Positions 21,707-34,358 of a DNA stretch of 64,000 nucleotides are shown here, piece by piece (the first letter of the stretch is position 1; each line of letters starts with the position of its first letter). The stretch comes from Thielaviopsis euricoi. Taxonomy: Eukaryota; Ascomycota; Sordariomycetes; Microascales; Ceratocystidaceae. The DNA lies in NCBI GenBank assembly GCA_001599615.1, contig BCHJ01000002.1:2982724-3046723 (forward strand), read 5' to 3'. The notes under the pieces are model-generated. The model did no database searches. It was not told where the DNA came from and worked only from the letters and a program-made list of their open reading frames with translations. The translations under genes and the position numbers were made by a program.

Positions 21707-23783
21707 CTAAAGCGAGCCGGCCGGGACCGGAACTCCATCCGTCACCTTTCCAAACTGCTCTCCCTCCACCTTCCCGTGGCACGACTCTCGATACGCCGCC
21801 TTCTCCGGCATTGTGCTCTGCACCTTGATAAACGTGTCCAATTCACACCAGCCATCGACGCGGTTTACATCACACGCGTCAAAACTGACGCCCAGCGGGA
21901 CTGTGCGCTGGTTGAGGACAAAGTGAATGTACTTTGTGGCGGGGCCGTCGAGATATCCCGACCGGTCGGCCGACAGTGGCTTGGGTGTTTCAATCAGCTC
22001 AATGTCAAGGCGCGCGCCAAACGGCGTCAGATTGGTCACGGTGAAGTTGTGCGGCCCGGGATTGGCAGTGGGCGAGAGCGGGTCGGCAAACTGGCGCAGA
22101 CCAAAAGCTGCCAGCACGGAAATGATGTTGGAGTCATGGGAAAAGTCAAGGTACAGGCTCTGGTTCAGCGGAAAGGTATCGGTGTTGTCGTCGAGCGTGG
22201 TGTTGATTTGCGAGCCCGAGTATCCCAGCGTGTGATTCTGGAGACGCGCAATAACCTCTTGCTGGTAGCCGATTCCAACGGCACGCTAACATGGAGTCTA
22301 TTAGTACAGTCACCCCGTATAATTCATCAGTTGTCAAACTTACGCCTGTAGGGCTTTGGAAGCCAGACGATGCGGAAAAGTCCAGGTCCAGCGAGTAGGA
22401 AAAGCCCTCCCATTCCTGGTAGGTAAAGAGATTGCAAAACACGCTGTAGCCATACGCCACTGTCTCGTAGGGACAAAGCGTCTGCGCGGCATATGTGTCT
22501 TCAATAGTCCAGTCGTAGCCGTCAATCATGGGCTTAAGCCGGGCCGTGGCTATTCTGTGTTAGTATCTCTCTTCCACGTGAAAACTCCACGCTCGTTTGA
22601 ACGCCCTCCCCCAAAGATACGTACCATTCTGAAGATACACATTGACCCAGGCCGACCGCGCTCTCTTGCCGCCGCTCTCTTCATTGGCATTCGGGCAGTT
22701 CATGTATCCAGCGAGCGAATTGTTGAAGCCAGTGTCTTCGATGATGAGCTCGAGCGTGGCATTGTTTGTCCTATACGGTACGTGTCACGTGTCAGCTAGA
22801 TCAAGAATCTTGTTTGTACTGTCAGTCGGTCTCACCCACCATTCCAGGCCAAAAAAGCCCGCCATAAAATTCTCGGCCGACTTGAGCATACGATCCTGCG
22901 TTGTGGTACGCGCAATAATCTTGCTATGTGTGTTGTACAGCTGTCCGTACATGTACGCATGTAGCACTCCCGAGTCATACAGCTCCTGTCTGCCCTTGGG
23001 CACCAGGATTTCCGCGCCCAACTTGTACTTCCAGTCGTTGAGGAACGCCAGCTCGTCTTTGGCCGTAAACTTGCCCGACGCATTCGCCATGCGCTCGCCA
23101 AACACGGCGACATGCGAGCCCGTAGTGGGATAGCGCGAGCCATGGCGCGACATCATTTGCAGCTGCAGCAGCCGCGCTCCCGGGGGCAGCGGGTACTCGT
23201 TGACACCAAAGCCCGTCGACGGCACGTACGGGCTCAGGTTGCCCATCAGACGGAAGATGCCGGGTGTGTTTGCGCCGGCGGGCGTGTTGGCCACGGGAAT
23301 GGCCGTCTGCAGCGGCGCATTGGGCTCGTACATGGCGCCCGACGGATCAAAGGCCACGGTTTGGGCGAGAAATGGCGCCTCGCCTGTTGCCGTCGGCCCG
23401 GCAAAGACCTGAGGCGTAGTCTGAAAGTGCAGCGGCACAGTGGCCGTCGGCTCACACACCAACGGACAGCTGCACGAGTCCGGGACGCTTGCATTTCCAG
23501 ACAGCGAGACATGGGCTGTAGAGTCTTTGTGGGTCTGTTGTTGTACAAGCTTGCTGATGTGATCCCGGCCGGCGGAATCCAGATAAGACTGCTTGAGAAT
23601 GACAAAGGCAAGGCCAAAGCCCAGCAAAGTGTACGCCACAGACCGGACGGGGCGGTGACGCCACAGCCAGAAAGAGTGGCCGGCTGCAAAGTCTGGCGAC
23701 GATAGGGAAGAGAGGTCGCTTAGTTTCACGGTAAAGCCATTTCGATTGACTGGTGGCGTATACGAAGAATGAGAAACCGACAT
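21707..23783 (-). CDS. Membrane-anchored histidine acid phosphatase (phytase/MINPP-like)
   Basis: Four exons in coding order: 23783-22840, 22770-22625, 22549-22344, 22285-21707, giving 624 aa; introns are 69, 75 and 58 bases. The catalytic signature RHGSRYPT lies at 213-220, and a 'SHDSNI' motif in exon 4 supplies the proton-donor His-Asp of the histidine acid phosphatase family, which includes phytases and multiple inositol polyphosphate phosphatases. A single hydrophobic segment at about 48-65, without a cleavable signal before it, suggests a type II membrane protein with the catalytic domain in the secretory lumen or outside the cell. Secreted phytases have a signal peptide instead, so location is the notable point. 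The start is the first ATG in frame. Substrate is not certain. Confidence 0.88.
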
Positions 23784-23804
23784 GTTACTGGGCGGTTTGT
23801 ACAA

Positions 23805-24435
23805 GTACAGACAGTGATGATAATTTGAACAGAGGCAGAAAGATCAGAGAGCAACCAAAACAAAGACGCTGACATAAACAGAAAACAAAACAAGAAAAAC
23901 ACGCGATAACACGGAAAACAAAGCAAAAGTCGAGCTCAGCCAAGGTTGGAATTAAGCATTGGATGAACTGCGGGAGGCTGAAGCCAAGCGATGATGGAAT
24001 GTGGCTGATTGGTTGATAGAGATTGATTGATTGCTTGTTCTTGGTTGAAGCTTAGATAAACCCTTATTTATACTTAGTCAGGGGTTCGTACAACCAGCGG
24101 GAGGGTTAGCAGTAGTCACGTGGCTATTGCTGAGTAAGTAACCCTGAACTTTACAACGACTGTTCATCAAAAATGAGAAATATATATTTAGATTCTAGGA
24201 TTTATAATAAACTCGCAACAAGAAAACAGGACTGATAAAAATCAGGATCAGACAAGATAACGACAAAAGCAGGGAAATGTGCTCAACATCTAACAATCTA
24301 AAAGGGCACAGCAAAAACAAAGAAGACTAATTGAAAGAAACGAGACAAAAAAAGAAAAAAAAAAAGAAATAAAGAAATCAAACGGAAATCAAAACGGGGA
24401 GAAAAAGAGAAAGAAAAGAGGGAAACAGAACATAA
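23805..24435. other. Intergenic spacer, phosphatase promoter
   Basis: Spacer of about 630 bases between two minus-strand genes. It should hold the phosphatase promoter (a TATTTATA-like sequence near 24064-24072) and the 3' end of the dioxygenase gene, which is A-rich on the plus strand. No gene seen. Confidence 0.5.
24117..24122. promoter_or_regulatory. CACGTG E-box upstream of the acid phosphatase gene
   Basis: CACGTG, followed by G, lies about 335 bases upstream of the phosphatase start codon. This is the core bound by the phosphate regulator Pho4/NUC-1 and by other bHLH factors. Two more copies lie within the gene's introns (22575-22580 and 22786-22791). The hexamer also occurs elsewhere in the window, so a role in phosphate control is inference. 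Confidence 0.3.
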
Positions 24436-25738
24436 TTAGAATGCGTGGTAGCGCAAGGGAAAGAAGCCTGGGGTCATCGGCTCAACGTGCCACTTTCTGT
24501 CTCCTTCATCACCAAAAACAGTCACCCAGTCCTGACGCATGGCCTCAGGGACCGGTCTGTTCTGTTGCTGATCACGAAGACGCATCCGGACAAGGTGGCG
24601 CTTCGCGGTAGGTTCATCGCCATTCAGAAAGGCGTCACGACGGTGAAGAACACTGAAGTTGTTGATGAAGTGCATGTCTCCTGGCTGAGTCTGAATCTCC
24701 AGCTGGGTCGCAACAGCAATAGCCTCGATGGTGTCAAGAGCGGCGCGCTGAGAGGGCGTGACGGGGGGCAGTTCAGGGGATCGCGGGTGAATGTCGTTGC
24801 CAAGAAGAGAGGTGCGTCCGAAGTTGATGGAAAACTGGTTGTCCTCCAAAAAGAAGATGGGGCGGCAGTTGAACTCCGGCCTGGATGGGGTCCGTTAGTA
24901 ACGAGATGGAGAGAGAAGCATGGAGGATCATAAGAACTTACATCGAGAACGGCCAGTCGCCTCTGCACAGGGTGTGTACCATACCGGGGCAGGCTTCGGC
25001 GATGGCATTGTAGATGTGATGACCAGATGCAATAATGCAGCGGCCCCCCTGGTTGGCCGTGCTTCTAGTTAACCAGCTCACGATGTCGCCGGTCTCTTCC
25101 GTATGAAACGACTGCAAACATGTTAGCCTATATATATCAGAGAGCAGGAGTAGGCGAGGCAGAAGAAGAGAGAGAAAGAAAGACTTACAATAGACTTGGT
25201 CGAATGCCTGTCGTGACCGGCAGCCAGTTCCGAGGTGTTGTCAGCGACAATGTGGACCAACATGTTGCCCCGAGTGTCTTGGCGAGCAGCCAGATTGGCC
25301 ACGTGACATTGGATACCCAGCCAGATGAGTGTGTGATCATCGACCGAGTACTTGGTGAGATCGAGTCCGCGGATGAGAGCGAAACCACGGCCGTTGTAGA
25401 GGTCATCATTGATCTGGCGCAGGGTGGGGGCCAGGGTAGGCAGTGGGAACAGGGCAGGAGTGATATCAGCGCCGTCAAGGCCAAGAGCTGCGGAGAGTTA
25501 GCTGTCGGGCTGGGAAGACGAGCAGAGAGAGGGTCAGCTTACTGTTGAAATGGGCCAGGGCAGCCTCAATCTCCAGAATCTCAGCAGAAGTGAGATGGTG
25601 GATGTACGAGGTGTCGTTGGCATAGGTAGCACCAGTCCAGGCGTTGGGCAGAGAAGAAGGGAAACCTGGAGGGAGGGATGACTTCTGCGCAGGCAGAGCG
25701 GGGAGGGACGGGGAGACGAGAGATGTAGTCAAAGGCAT
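24436..25738 (-). CDS. TauD/TfdA-like Fe(II)/2-oxoglutarate dioxygenase
   Basis: Four exons in coding order: 25738-25543, 25487-25189, 25111-24942, 24880-24436, giving 369 aa. Introns are 55, 77 and 61 bases with CTAAC branch sites. The fold fits the TauD family of non-haem iron oxygenases. It has the first iron ligands in 'FHTEETGD' (His168-x-Glu170), a distal His at 301 in 'FSVLHRRDAF', and Arg residues at 320-322 ('LVRMRLRD') for 2-oxoglutarate. Glu instead of the common Asp in HxD is tolerated in the superfamily. Fungal members of this type are poorly characterised, so the substrate is unknown. No signal peptide or biosynthetic neighbours are visible. Confidence 0.85.
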
Positions 25739-28700
25739 GCTGAAATTGAAAAGATGGGTGTAGAAGATTGATGGAGTGAATAAAGGGAAGTGATAGAGCA
25801 AATGATGATGATATATGAAACAGAGAGATATGAGAAGACAGTGTGGATGATAAAGAGAACAAAGACGAGACAAGAGCGTGGGAAGACAGGATATAAATAG
25901 TTGGAAGAGTGTATGTGAATGGAGTGTTGATGAGTTGTATGAAGATGAGGTTGATTGATGGATGAGGGGAAAGTAAGTTGTGAATGAGAGGGAGGAGAGT
26001 CATATATTTATAGATATGTGAATCGTGAATATGGTAGGGCGTGTACAGCCAGTCCTAGAACTGTACAAACAAAATGCATATATTCAAGATACGAAATATC
26101 TAACGGAGACTTGGTATTGTCCGAGAAGAGAAAGGAGAAAAAGAAACAAGACGCAAAGCAACAGATGTAGTGATTGGTTGGTTAATGGAGGCAGTGTGGT
26201 GTGGATTCGAGTGATCAGCTCAAGACAGGCGATTGTATTGATTTTTAGTGTGTACTAATGTTTTATCGACTTTATCAATCTAATGCCATTTTGTTGAAAT
26301 CTACATCAAATAGCAATACCGAGGACGTAATTGGAATCAAAATGGACGAGGCGTTTAAGAAAGGTCTAATAAAATCGAACATATAAAATGTAAGTTTCTA
26401 CACAACAAACCCCCAAGCTGATAGGTGGGGTGCGTACAAGTACACAAGTACTGCCTGCACGGGCACCATCATTCTGAGATGAGAGGCAAACCACCAAGAT
26501 TCGGACCCCAAGCAAGCATATAAAAGCAGGGGAGTAAAAAATGAATAAGATAAACGGACGAAAGAGAATTGCAGGGGGTTGTTAAACAGAACAAAGTAAA
26601 AATAAACCCACCCGAAGAAAGAAAAACAAAAAAAAGGAAAAATAAAATAAAAAGGAACAAAAAGTAGAAAATGTAAAAAGCACAAGAGTAGCAGAAATGT
26701 CGTCATAAGACAACCACCATATGGTATATTTCAAGTGTAAACAAAGTAATGCGGTGATTGATAACAGTAGCCTCTACAAAATGCATTCTAAGCGCTTTCA
26801 TTGTGTGAGCTCTACATAACTTTTTTTTAATACCGAAGTTTTCTTTTAGTGTCAGCTCTCTTAATTAGGCAGTTATAAGCTGGTGTGTTGCGCTTTTGTT
26901 CTTCTTCTTATTCTTTGGGCTTCTCTTTGCTTTTACCGAAGATTCTTTTCAGAAAGTACGCAGCAAAGTACGGCCGAACAATAGCGACAGAGGCCGCATC
27001 GAGTACCAAATCTCACGCAAAGACTAAATTACTGCAGGCTCTATATGCATGATTGCCTTATCTTTCTTTTTTGACTCGAAAAGGAAAACAGACTTATATC
27101 TTTCAAAAACGCAGACTGACCGGCTTGGTAAATTGACTGCATCAGTTACCAAAAGTCCCTTCGATCACTGAAAATGAAAGCTCACCGAGCCCTTTTCGTC
27201 CAAACATCAGCCTAGAAAACAGAAAGGAATGCAGATATGACGAAATACGCAGGCCAAATTCTATAAGCACAGGCCTAATAAAGTCCAATATCCCGCCTCA
27301 TCACCTACCTAGATTCCTGGGAAATGTTTATCGAGTATCAATTTGGGCAAGACTAACCTCCATACTTTCCCATTGGTTATATCAGCAAGCCACTGTAGCC
27401 CTAAAGAAGAATCACGGAAATTGTAGACCTCTGACGGTCACCGTCGCACACATACGGTTGTCTTTGCCTTGATGACTTTCTCGCTACTGCGCCCATAAGA
27501 TCAACTACTCAAAGAAAAAAGGTCGCCGATGGGTATACAAGGCATGGATTAGTCCAATGATTGATGCTGTACACTCACACTCTCGCCCACACTTATACTT
27601 GCGGCTTACGGTCAGCACGACTCAGGCCTTGGGGGTTATGAATAAGTCAGCGCCAGGTATGTCTGTCAGTGTCAGTGTCAATAACAGGGCTGGCGGTGCA
27701 CAGAGGCGTTTCAGTTCAAACAAAACAAAAAGCAGCCACTAAGCCTCAAAGTAGTGACACTTGTGCGACCATTGGCGGCTGATATTATATGCATGTTTGA
27801 GCATATGACAGGACTCAAAGTCTAACTTGACAAGTGTAGTGGCGTTTTGACGTAGACTCGATACGATATGGTGGAATAATTTAAACGAGTTGGCGAACGA
27901 AAAAATACTCAAAAGGCAGAAAAATGAGAAATAAGTGATGAGAAAAGAGACAACTAGGTCCGATAAATAGGGGGCGAAAAGGAGACACAAACCGTAAAAG
28001 CAAAGCTAGCCGACTTCACACAAAGAATAAGCCTCTCATCTGTACTTATATAAGCTATCGCGCTGCCACATTATACTTGTACTCCCTCGATGCACAAAAA
28101 AAACAAAAAAACATTTATACAATAATCTTGCGGAACTTGGTATATCTGCCACTTGATTGGCTGGATGTCTTTTTCATACGCATCATTCCTCCGCGACAAA
28201 ACACAGCCCTTTCTAGAACGACGTAAACTGCAGTTATAACCGCAACAAATCAGAGAGAAGGACAGAAGTAAAAATGCAGAAAAATAGGCTGAGCGCATTG
28301 TGCAGGTCGTCTATCTGTACCGTGAAGCTGGGAAAAGTATATCACATGTTCCTTTCTACGAAAAAAGATACTAGGCTTACGAATTACACAAGAATTTGTT
28401 TCAGGGTGGACTAATAGGTAATGATATCAGGTTAGAACACCGGGCTTGTATACCATACCCTCTATAAACGACGTTATTGGATGGATATATTTTTTGCCCA
28501 GGACGAGACGCTTATTGGCAGTTTGAATAGTGGCTTTTGTTTCGCCAACCAGAAAGTTTATGCTACTTTTTATTCCTTTTGTAGTACAATTTTTTTGTGT
28601 CAATAGAGAAAAGGCACACTTTTGAATCAGGGCAGCATGATTGGGCCAAAGACCTTGATGTCATCTGTAAAGGCTTGTCTCATAGGTCCCCTTGTTGGCG

Positions 28701-31283
28701 GTGTTTCACATCGTACCTTTTTTTCTTTTCTTTTTCTTACTCTATTCTTTCAGTACGTGTGTAATGTATTGTATCGTGCTGACTCGTATATTTTACACTA
28801 GTCACTATAGGGTGGAAAACCCCAGTAGAAATAGCCCTCAATGATATAATATAACGATCTGTTTTATGAATAGACAAAAAAAGGAATTTATCTTTCTTTT
28901 TTTTTATGCCTTTTCAAATCAAGCTATACCCCTTTAAGCCATAGCATTCTATAACACGTCAAAACCCCAAGACCCGACACACAACCCTGCGCTTTTTATA
29001 GTACAGTTCTTCTTCGTCCATTCTTTTTGCCGCCTTTTGTACCCAAATCGAATAGTGCCGTGCTTTGTGATTGATCAGTCAACTACACAAAATGCCCATA
29101 GCGAAATAAGAGCTTTTTCCTAGCCCGCATTGGCTTTTAAACTACCAGTATCAACTGGTTTTTTTTTTTTTCCCTCGGGTCTTTTCTGAACGATCCTGCG
29201 CCTCCTCCCCGCTCGCCAATCACTGTCATTATCCTGCTTGTCGGCTCTGTTTTGCCATTCGAATGATTCCAATTTTCAACCTGTTCCTGATCCGTACGTA
29301 CACTTCTGCCCCAGGTCCCCTCTTCCTTCGGCCATGGATGCAATTCTAGAAGGCCAATCCCATTCGGCTATTGTCCTTGGGTCTGTTCTTTCACAACCCT
29401 GGTTGAATTATGCACATCCACTTCCTGGTACAAAACAACAACAATACATGGGCCTAATCCCTGCCACTGAGCCCTCCCTAGCCCGCTACCGCTACCGCTG
29501 GTGGCTCTGTTTTCTGGTTTCCCCGCCCGCCCTCTTGAACTGTACTGAGTCGTACAGTCGTTTTTTTTTCTCCATCCCATCATTTTGCCACTGTTACAGT
29601 TACACTCAAGTCATGTAGAATAAAAAAAGAAAATTTTCCATGCATTGCATACAAATTGCCCTTGATGATTCCTATACGGCCACCCTTTGCATATCCTGCT
29701 GCGAACTTCCCAGCCAATATCATCATCATTCAGCCTCACAGCAATACCACTGTCTAATGCAATACACTGGATCAGTGGTATGTTGTGTCCCGATATTGTA
29801 CACTTTCCTCTGTCTATATCAGCTTCCATTATCCAGTTGGCATCTAAGCGCCGCCACATAAAATCAAAGTGTAACTAAACCCAACTGGACAGTGTTTTTT
29901 ACATTTTCCCTTTTGCCCCTTCTTGACCAGTGCGGTGGATTCACATAACCCACCAATTGATCCAAACCCCGCCAAGTTTTCTGACCATTCATATATACAT
30001 GTATATAAAAATATTTTTTACTTTTTTGCTAGTCTCTCTGCAACAAGCCTGCTTCTCCCCTGTCCGCTTAGCTATGTCATCTCTTTTGTACCTCTTCCTT
30101 TATATGCACATTCCTATAGACGTTTTCTTTTTTTTCTTTTTTTTCTTTTTTTTTCTTTTTTTTTTTCTTTTTTTCTTCTCTTTCTTTTTTGCGTATTATC
30201 ACACTGCTTGTAGTACAAGGCATTCGTATACGCCTGGTCTCCCTCGCTCGCCCTGAAATTGTTCTCGCGCAGTCCCGACACCCTCTGTTTTCTTTTTTCT
30301 TCTTTTCTCATTTTGAACCAAACAAAATACATTCTGCCATTTAACAAAGTTGAGCATGACTCTTCTGCCTGAGTTTCCATACTCCCTTATCCAATACTAT
30401 ACCACTTATTCTCAACAATTTCTTACAGCCCTGTGATTTTCCTGCCTATCACTGTTCGTTGTGAACCTCTCATTCATTACCCAAGACAATCATCTTGATA
30501 TTCCAGCCTATTGTGAACCTCGTGAACACGCACAGACGTTTAATCTGTCCTATCAGCTTGGTTCTAGCTTGCTCAATAATATAGTCCCGTGTATCACGCT
30601 CGCATCCCAATAATGGCGTATACTTTGAAACGGCGAACCAAAGACAGTCTTCTACCTGGGATATTTCAGCACTTCTCAAAATCTCTTGTTTCTCATCAAT
30701 TTTGACTCGTCTTTTCTCAACATGGAAAATCTGAAAGCGTACCATAGCGTCATGATATCATGGCTAAACTCGAAACTGAATATACATTCCGTATGTGCAC
30801 TTTCGTTCATAAATACCTCTTACTCAAGGTCCATTTCGTATCATCCGAAATACTCTCTGTCTTTAGCCTCCTCATATCAAACGCACGCTGCCAGCCTATC
30901 ACGTACTCTATAAGCCTCAGAGTAAAGACTTCCAAAAATCAATCCTTCTTACGTAGCTTCTTATTTGCCTATTCCCTCATCATCAAACACCTTACCGCTA
31001 AATAGAACCACTGTCTGCTTATGCACTATCGTGTAGGATAACACAACTCTCTTTCATTCTAAAAATACATACTAGGTATATGTTAATACCTATCTCAAGT
31101 AGCCCTTATCCTCAGGCAAAATACCAAGCCACCGCCTCAATTCCATGACTCCATAACGCCGTTGATAACCGTAAAGATAAAAAACTCAAACCAAACGCCA
31201 TGTCCCACCCAGGTAATAGTACTGCCCAACTCGCCATACAAATGAACCCGCTCACTTTTCGTCACAAACAATGTCCTCTTCAA
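25739..31283. other. Gene-poor AT-rich region
   Basis: About 5.5 kb between two minus-strand genes without a convincing intact gene. It is AT-rich, with pyrimidine runs (notably T/C at 30125-30188). It holds a small hairpin followed by a T run at 29144-29172. The part 30470-31000 contains protein-like fragments on the minus strand (separate entry). No transposase, reverse transcriptase or terminal repeat was recognised, and I see no tRNA. Confidence 0.5.
30470..30995 (-). pseudogene. Possible decayed gene or small ORF
   Basis: A 91-codon frame (30745-30470, ATG start) reads like a real protein, with charged and hydrophobic residues alternating ('QIFHVEKRRVKIDEKQEIL'). Upstream on the same strand, two other short frames also look protein-like: 'GLIFGSLYSEAYRVRD' and 'RRLKTESISDDTKWTLSKR'. 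They are separated by stops and frame changes that no obvious intron removes. I do not recognise a family. It could be a degraded gene, an unusual multi-exon gene, or chance. Confidence 0.2.
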
Positions 31284-34200
31284 CTAGACTTCCGTGTCGA
31301 TAGGACTCCATTGCTTGATGTACATCTGGCTCACAAAGAAAAAGTCATCCTCGTACTCCTGGTGCTTTCTCGTCGCCTCCCAGGTGGCCGCTATGTTCCA
31401 CGTTAGCCATGATTTACATAATTCGTCAAATTGCACAACACTTACTATTCTCGCTAACGTAGGCACGAGTTTGCTGCAAAAACGAATAGTGAGAATCACT
31501 AAGATTTGCAACCACCTTGAAATCTGAAATCTTGGATTTCGCATCAAATGGGGCCCGTCCACGGCAGCAATAGTGGAAATGGCCGAGAATGATTTTCGCC
31601 GCTATACCGCGTTAGAATGGATGCCTCTTGTCTATATTGTGTAGAATCTTACCTTGGTGGTACTCCCTGACCTTGTGTGGCCGGGCGTACCGTCTCTACA
31701 GAATCAAGTTAGAAATAATACCACGATAAGCAGCACACACAAAGAGTGACTTACACCGAGGCCGTGCTTTCTGGCATAGCTCGCATCGTGTGCCGTGATC
31801 ATGGCAATGTTGTGAAGCAGAATAAACGACACCAGGTAAAGTACCAGCCATGAGTGTTTGTCGTTCTTGATGACCATTTCATTGAGCTGCTTCAGTATTT
31901 CGTCTCGGAGCTTCATCTGAACATTTTGAATCAAGAGCAGGTCTACCTGCGCCCCGAGAACAGGAGGAACCGGGATCTTTCCGTACATTGGAGCCGCCAC
32001 GTCGTCAATTATATCCTGGGGCATTCCTAGCGTTTCGTCCCCAATGATTGAAATCGACTTTGTGGTCAAGCGAATCGCCATCCACAGCTGCATGGTCTTC
32101 ATCAAAAGGTCGCGGTTTGCCATGCTTTGAGAATCATCCCTCACGAGGGAAACGGCCATCAGATACGTCTTGCATAGCATTTTGTGCCGACCTTTGAGAA
32201 CAGTATTGAGGCAATCAATGAAGCCGGAAGAAAGATACTTTCGGTACTCTATCTTGGCGTTTTCAATGTCACAGATAGCCCATGCCGGTATATCAACTGC
32301 CCGTTTGACTCCGTTGGTAACCCAGGTTCGCTGAAGCTTGTCATGTATCATGGGTACAAACGGGCGGACTCTGACACAAACTCCTGTTGGAGTGTAGCCA
32401 TCGCTGAGGATGATAGTTCGAACTTCATCACTGGCCCAGGTATTGATGTTCTCAATACCGCCAGACCATCTGGAAGTCCACTTGAGACCATCAACACCCT
32501 CGCTGGGTTTGTAAAGCTCACAGTCGGATAACTTGTACCGGAGACAGGGAATACGCCAGAGCAATGTGTTTGGCTTTGCTTTCTTGCACGTCTGACAGCA
32601 GCCAGCGCCGGGTTCATCCATGACACACTGCAGATAGTTAGAAAACTGGTGACTTTTGAGTACTAGACACTACGTACCCGTATCTTTTGAGCACGGCAGC
32701 GAATGCAACTATTCATTTCACGAGTGTTGGCTGTCTCTTTGCGGCGATTTTGGTCTTGGAATGCTTGACGCTTTCTCTGCTTAGGTGTCTTCTTAGGCTG
32801 GGAATTCGAGACCTTTATAAACGATCCGTCCGAGACATCGAAGTGATATGAAATTGGTGATGAATAGGCAGGCGAGTCTTGAGTGGTAACTGAGCTTCCG
32901 GAGTCAATGCTTGGTCGACGATACGGGACACATGCGGTCACGTTTTGCTGCGATTGTACGGGATACAGCAAAGGCTCCGATTGTACGGGATAGAGCGAAG
33001 GCTCCTGCCACGAAATCACAGTATTGGGCACTTGCAATGTCCCTGCATTGTGGCTCAGAAAATCAAGCTCCTGATTAATGCCACAATCAGTGAATGCGAG
33101 ATTGTTTGCTGGCCGGTCGGTTGTAGAAAACGATGTCGGCATCCGGACAGACTGCGAAGTCACAGGGATCAAGGGAGATACTTGACCTGTCTCGAGAATC
33201 GGGCCGTAGTAATCTCCTGTGTCTGTAATCAATTCCAGCGGGCCGTCAGAGATTGGGTTGTTGGGCATGTATGTTGCACTTGATGAAAGGCCTGCATTCG
33301 AATAAGGTGACATATTCATCTGAGTGCCGATACTAGTTGCCATACTCGGGCCGCTCATGTAGGGAGCAGTGATGACAGCGTTGCCCATTGGCAATTGATG
33401 ATATTGGCCTAGATTGTAGTGATGTTAGGTAAAGCATGTTCCGGAGATAACATTGGAGAAAGCACATGAGGATGCCGATTGATGCGGCCTTACCACCATC
33501 GGAATTTTGCGCATTGTACGGCGGGATGTATGAGAGCAACTTGGGCAGACATCCAGAACTTTCCGGCTCGGCTTGCGCTTCGGCGTCGTTGTAAATAGCC
33601 TGTCGGCTACCAAATGGCAGCGTCGTATCGCCGTAGCCGCAGATGCTTGCGAACAAGAAATTCATGTTGGTAGAAAAAATGGAATTTTGGTCCAAGTTGT
33701 CGCGACGCAACCGCTTTGAGGGGTGCGACGCGTCAAGATACGCGAGATCAGAAACAAAACCCAAGTAAAGGGATTCTTGAGGAAACAGTATACTCGCGGG
33801 TTGATTGCTGTCGACAAATAAATAGTTATCCCGTTCAAAGTCAGCGCAGGGCCGCTTCCGGGCCTTTGGAAGTAACTAGTCGTAGTCAGTGACGTAAGCA
33901 AAAAAAGGATAAAGTGCAGTCACGAAAACAGTGACGTGATATCAAAATAAGAAGATATATAGATACTTGGTCCATCGCATAAAGTTTGTATGTTAGCCAT
34001 GCACAGCTTACCAATCTGGTAAGCCGTGCGTGGTAAGCTAACAAACTTTACACGACCTACCATAGTAGATGGACTGTATGTCCCAATTTGGCAATTATAA
34101 TTTTATAATCACCAATGCAACATTGCATCCTATTGACTCTGTCTCTTTCCTCTTTTGCACATGACAGTGGGAGCACTCACTCACTAGCAATTCAGATAGT

Positions 34201-34358
34201 AGTGAAGTAACAGAAGGGGCAGAACAAGAGGTGAATCTGGCGTGAACTCGAAAAAGCTAAACAAATGGAAGACATATCGAGAATGATGAAGCTGGGGGCA
34301 AGTGAATTATATGACTTACATTGGCTTCATAGCCCGGAATGAGGGGTGAGGTCTCCAT
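31284..34358 (-). CDS. Zn2Cys6-like fungal transcription factor
   Basis: Seven inferred exons in coding order: 34358-34320, 33875-33494, 33408-32678, 32627-31755, 31695-31653, 31601-31446, 31390-31284, giving 776 aa. The zinc cluster straddles intron 3: C-x2-C-x6-C-x9-C-x2-C-x13-C, starting 'CIRCRAQKIRC' and ending before 'LRYKLSDCELY'. This is the stretched variant seen in a fungus-specific regulator family, not the Gal4 spacing. The C-terminus ('GHFHYC', 'QTRAYVSEN', 'EYEDDFFFVSQMY') matches that family's end. Internal introns are 50-85 bases with CTAAC branches. The first exon (13 codons, ending GYEAN) and its 444-base intron are less certain. Without them, the frame from 33875 is still open and coding-like; the first ATG in it is at 33665, which would give 693 aa. 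Targets are unknown. Confidence 0.75.
33981..34049. repeat. Imperfect 69-base palindrome
   Basis: The two arms begin AAAGTTTG and end CAAACTTT, with a perfect core hairpin AGCTTACCA-atc-TGGTAAGC at the centre and small offsets between. A second palindrome, ATGCAA-ca-TTGCAT, lies at 34115-34128. Both fall in the inferred first intron of the transcription factor gene. They could be a foldback element or a regulatory dyad. Confidence 0.75.
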
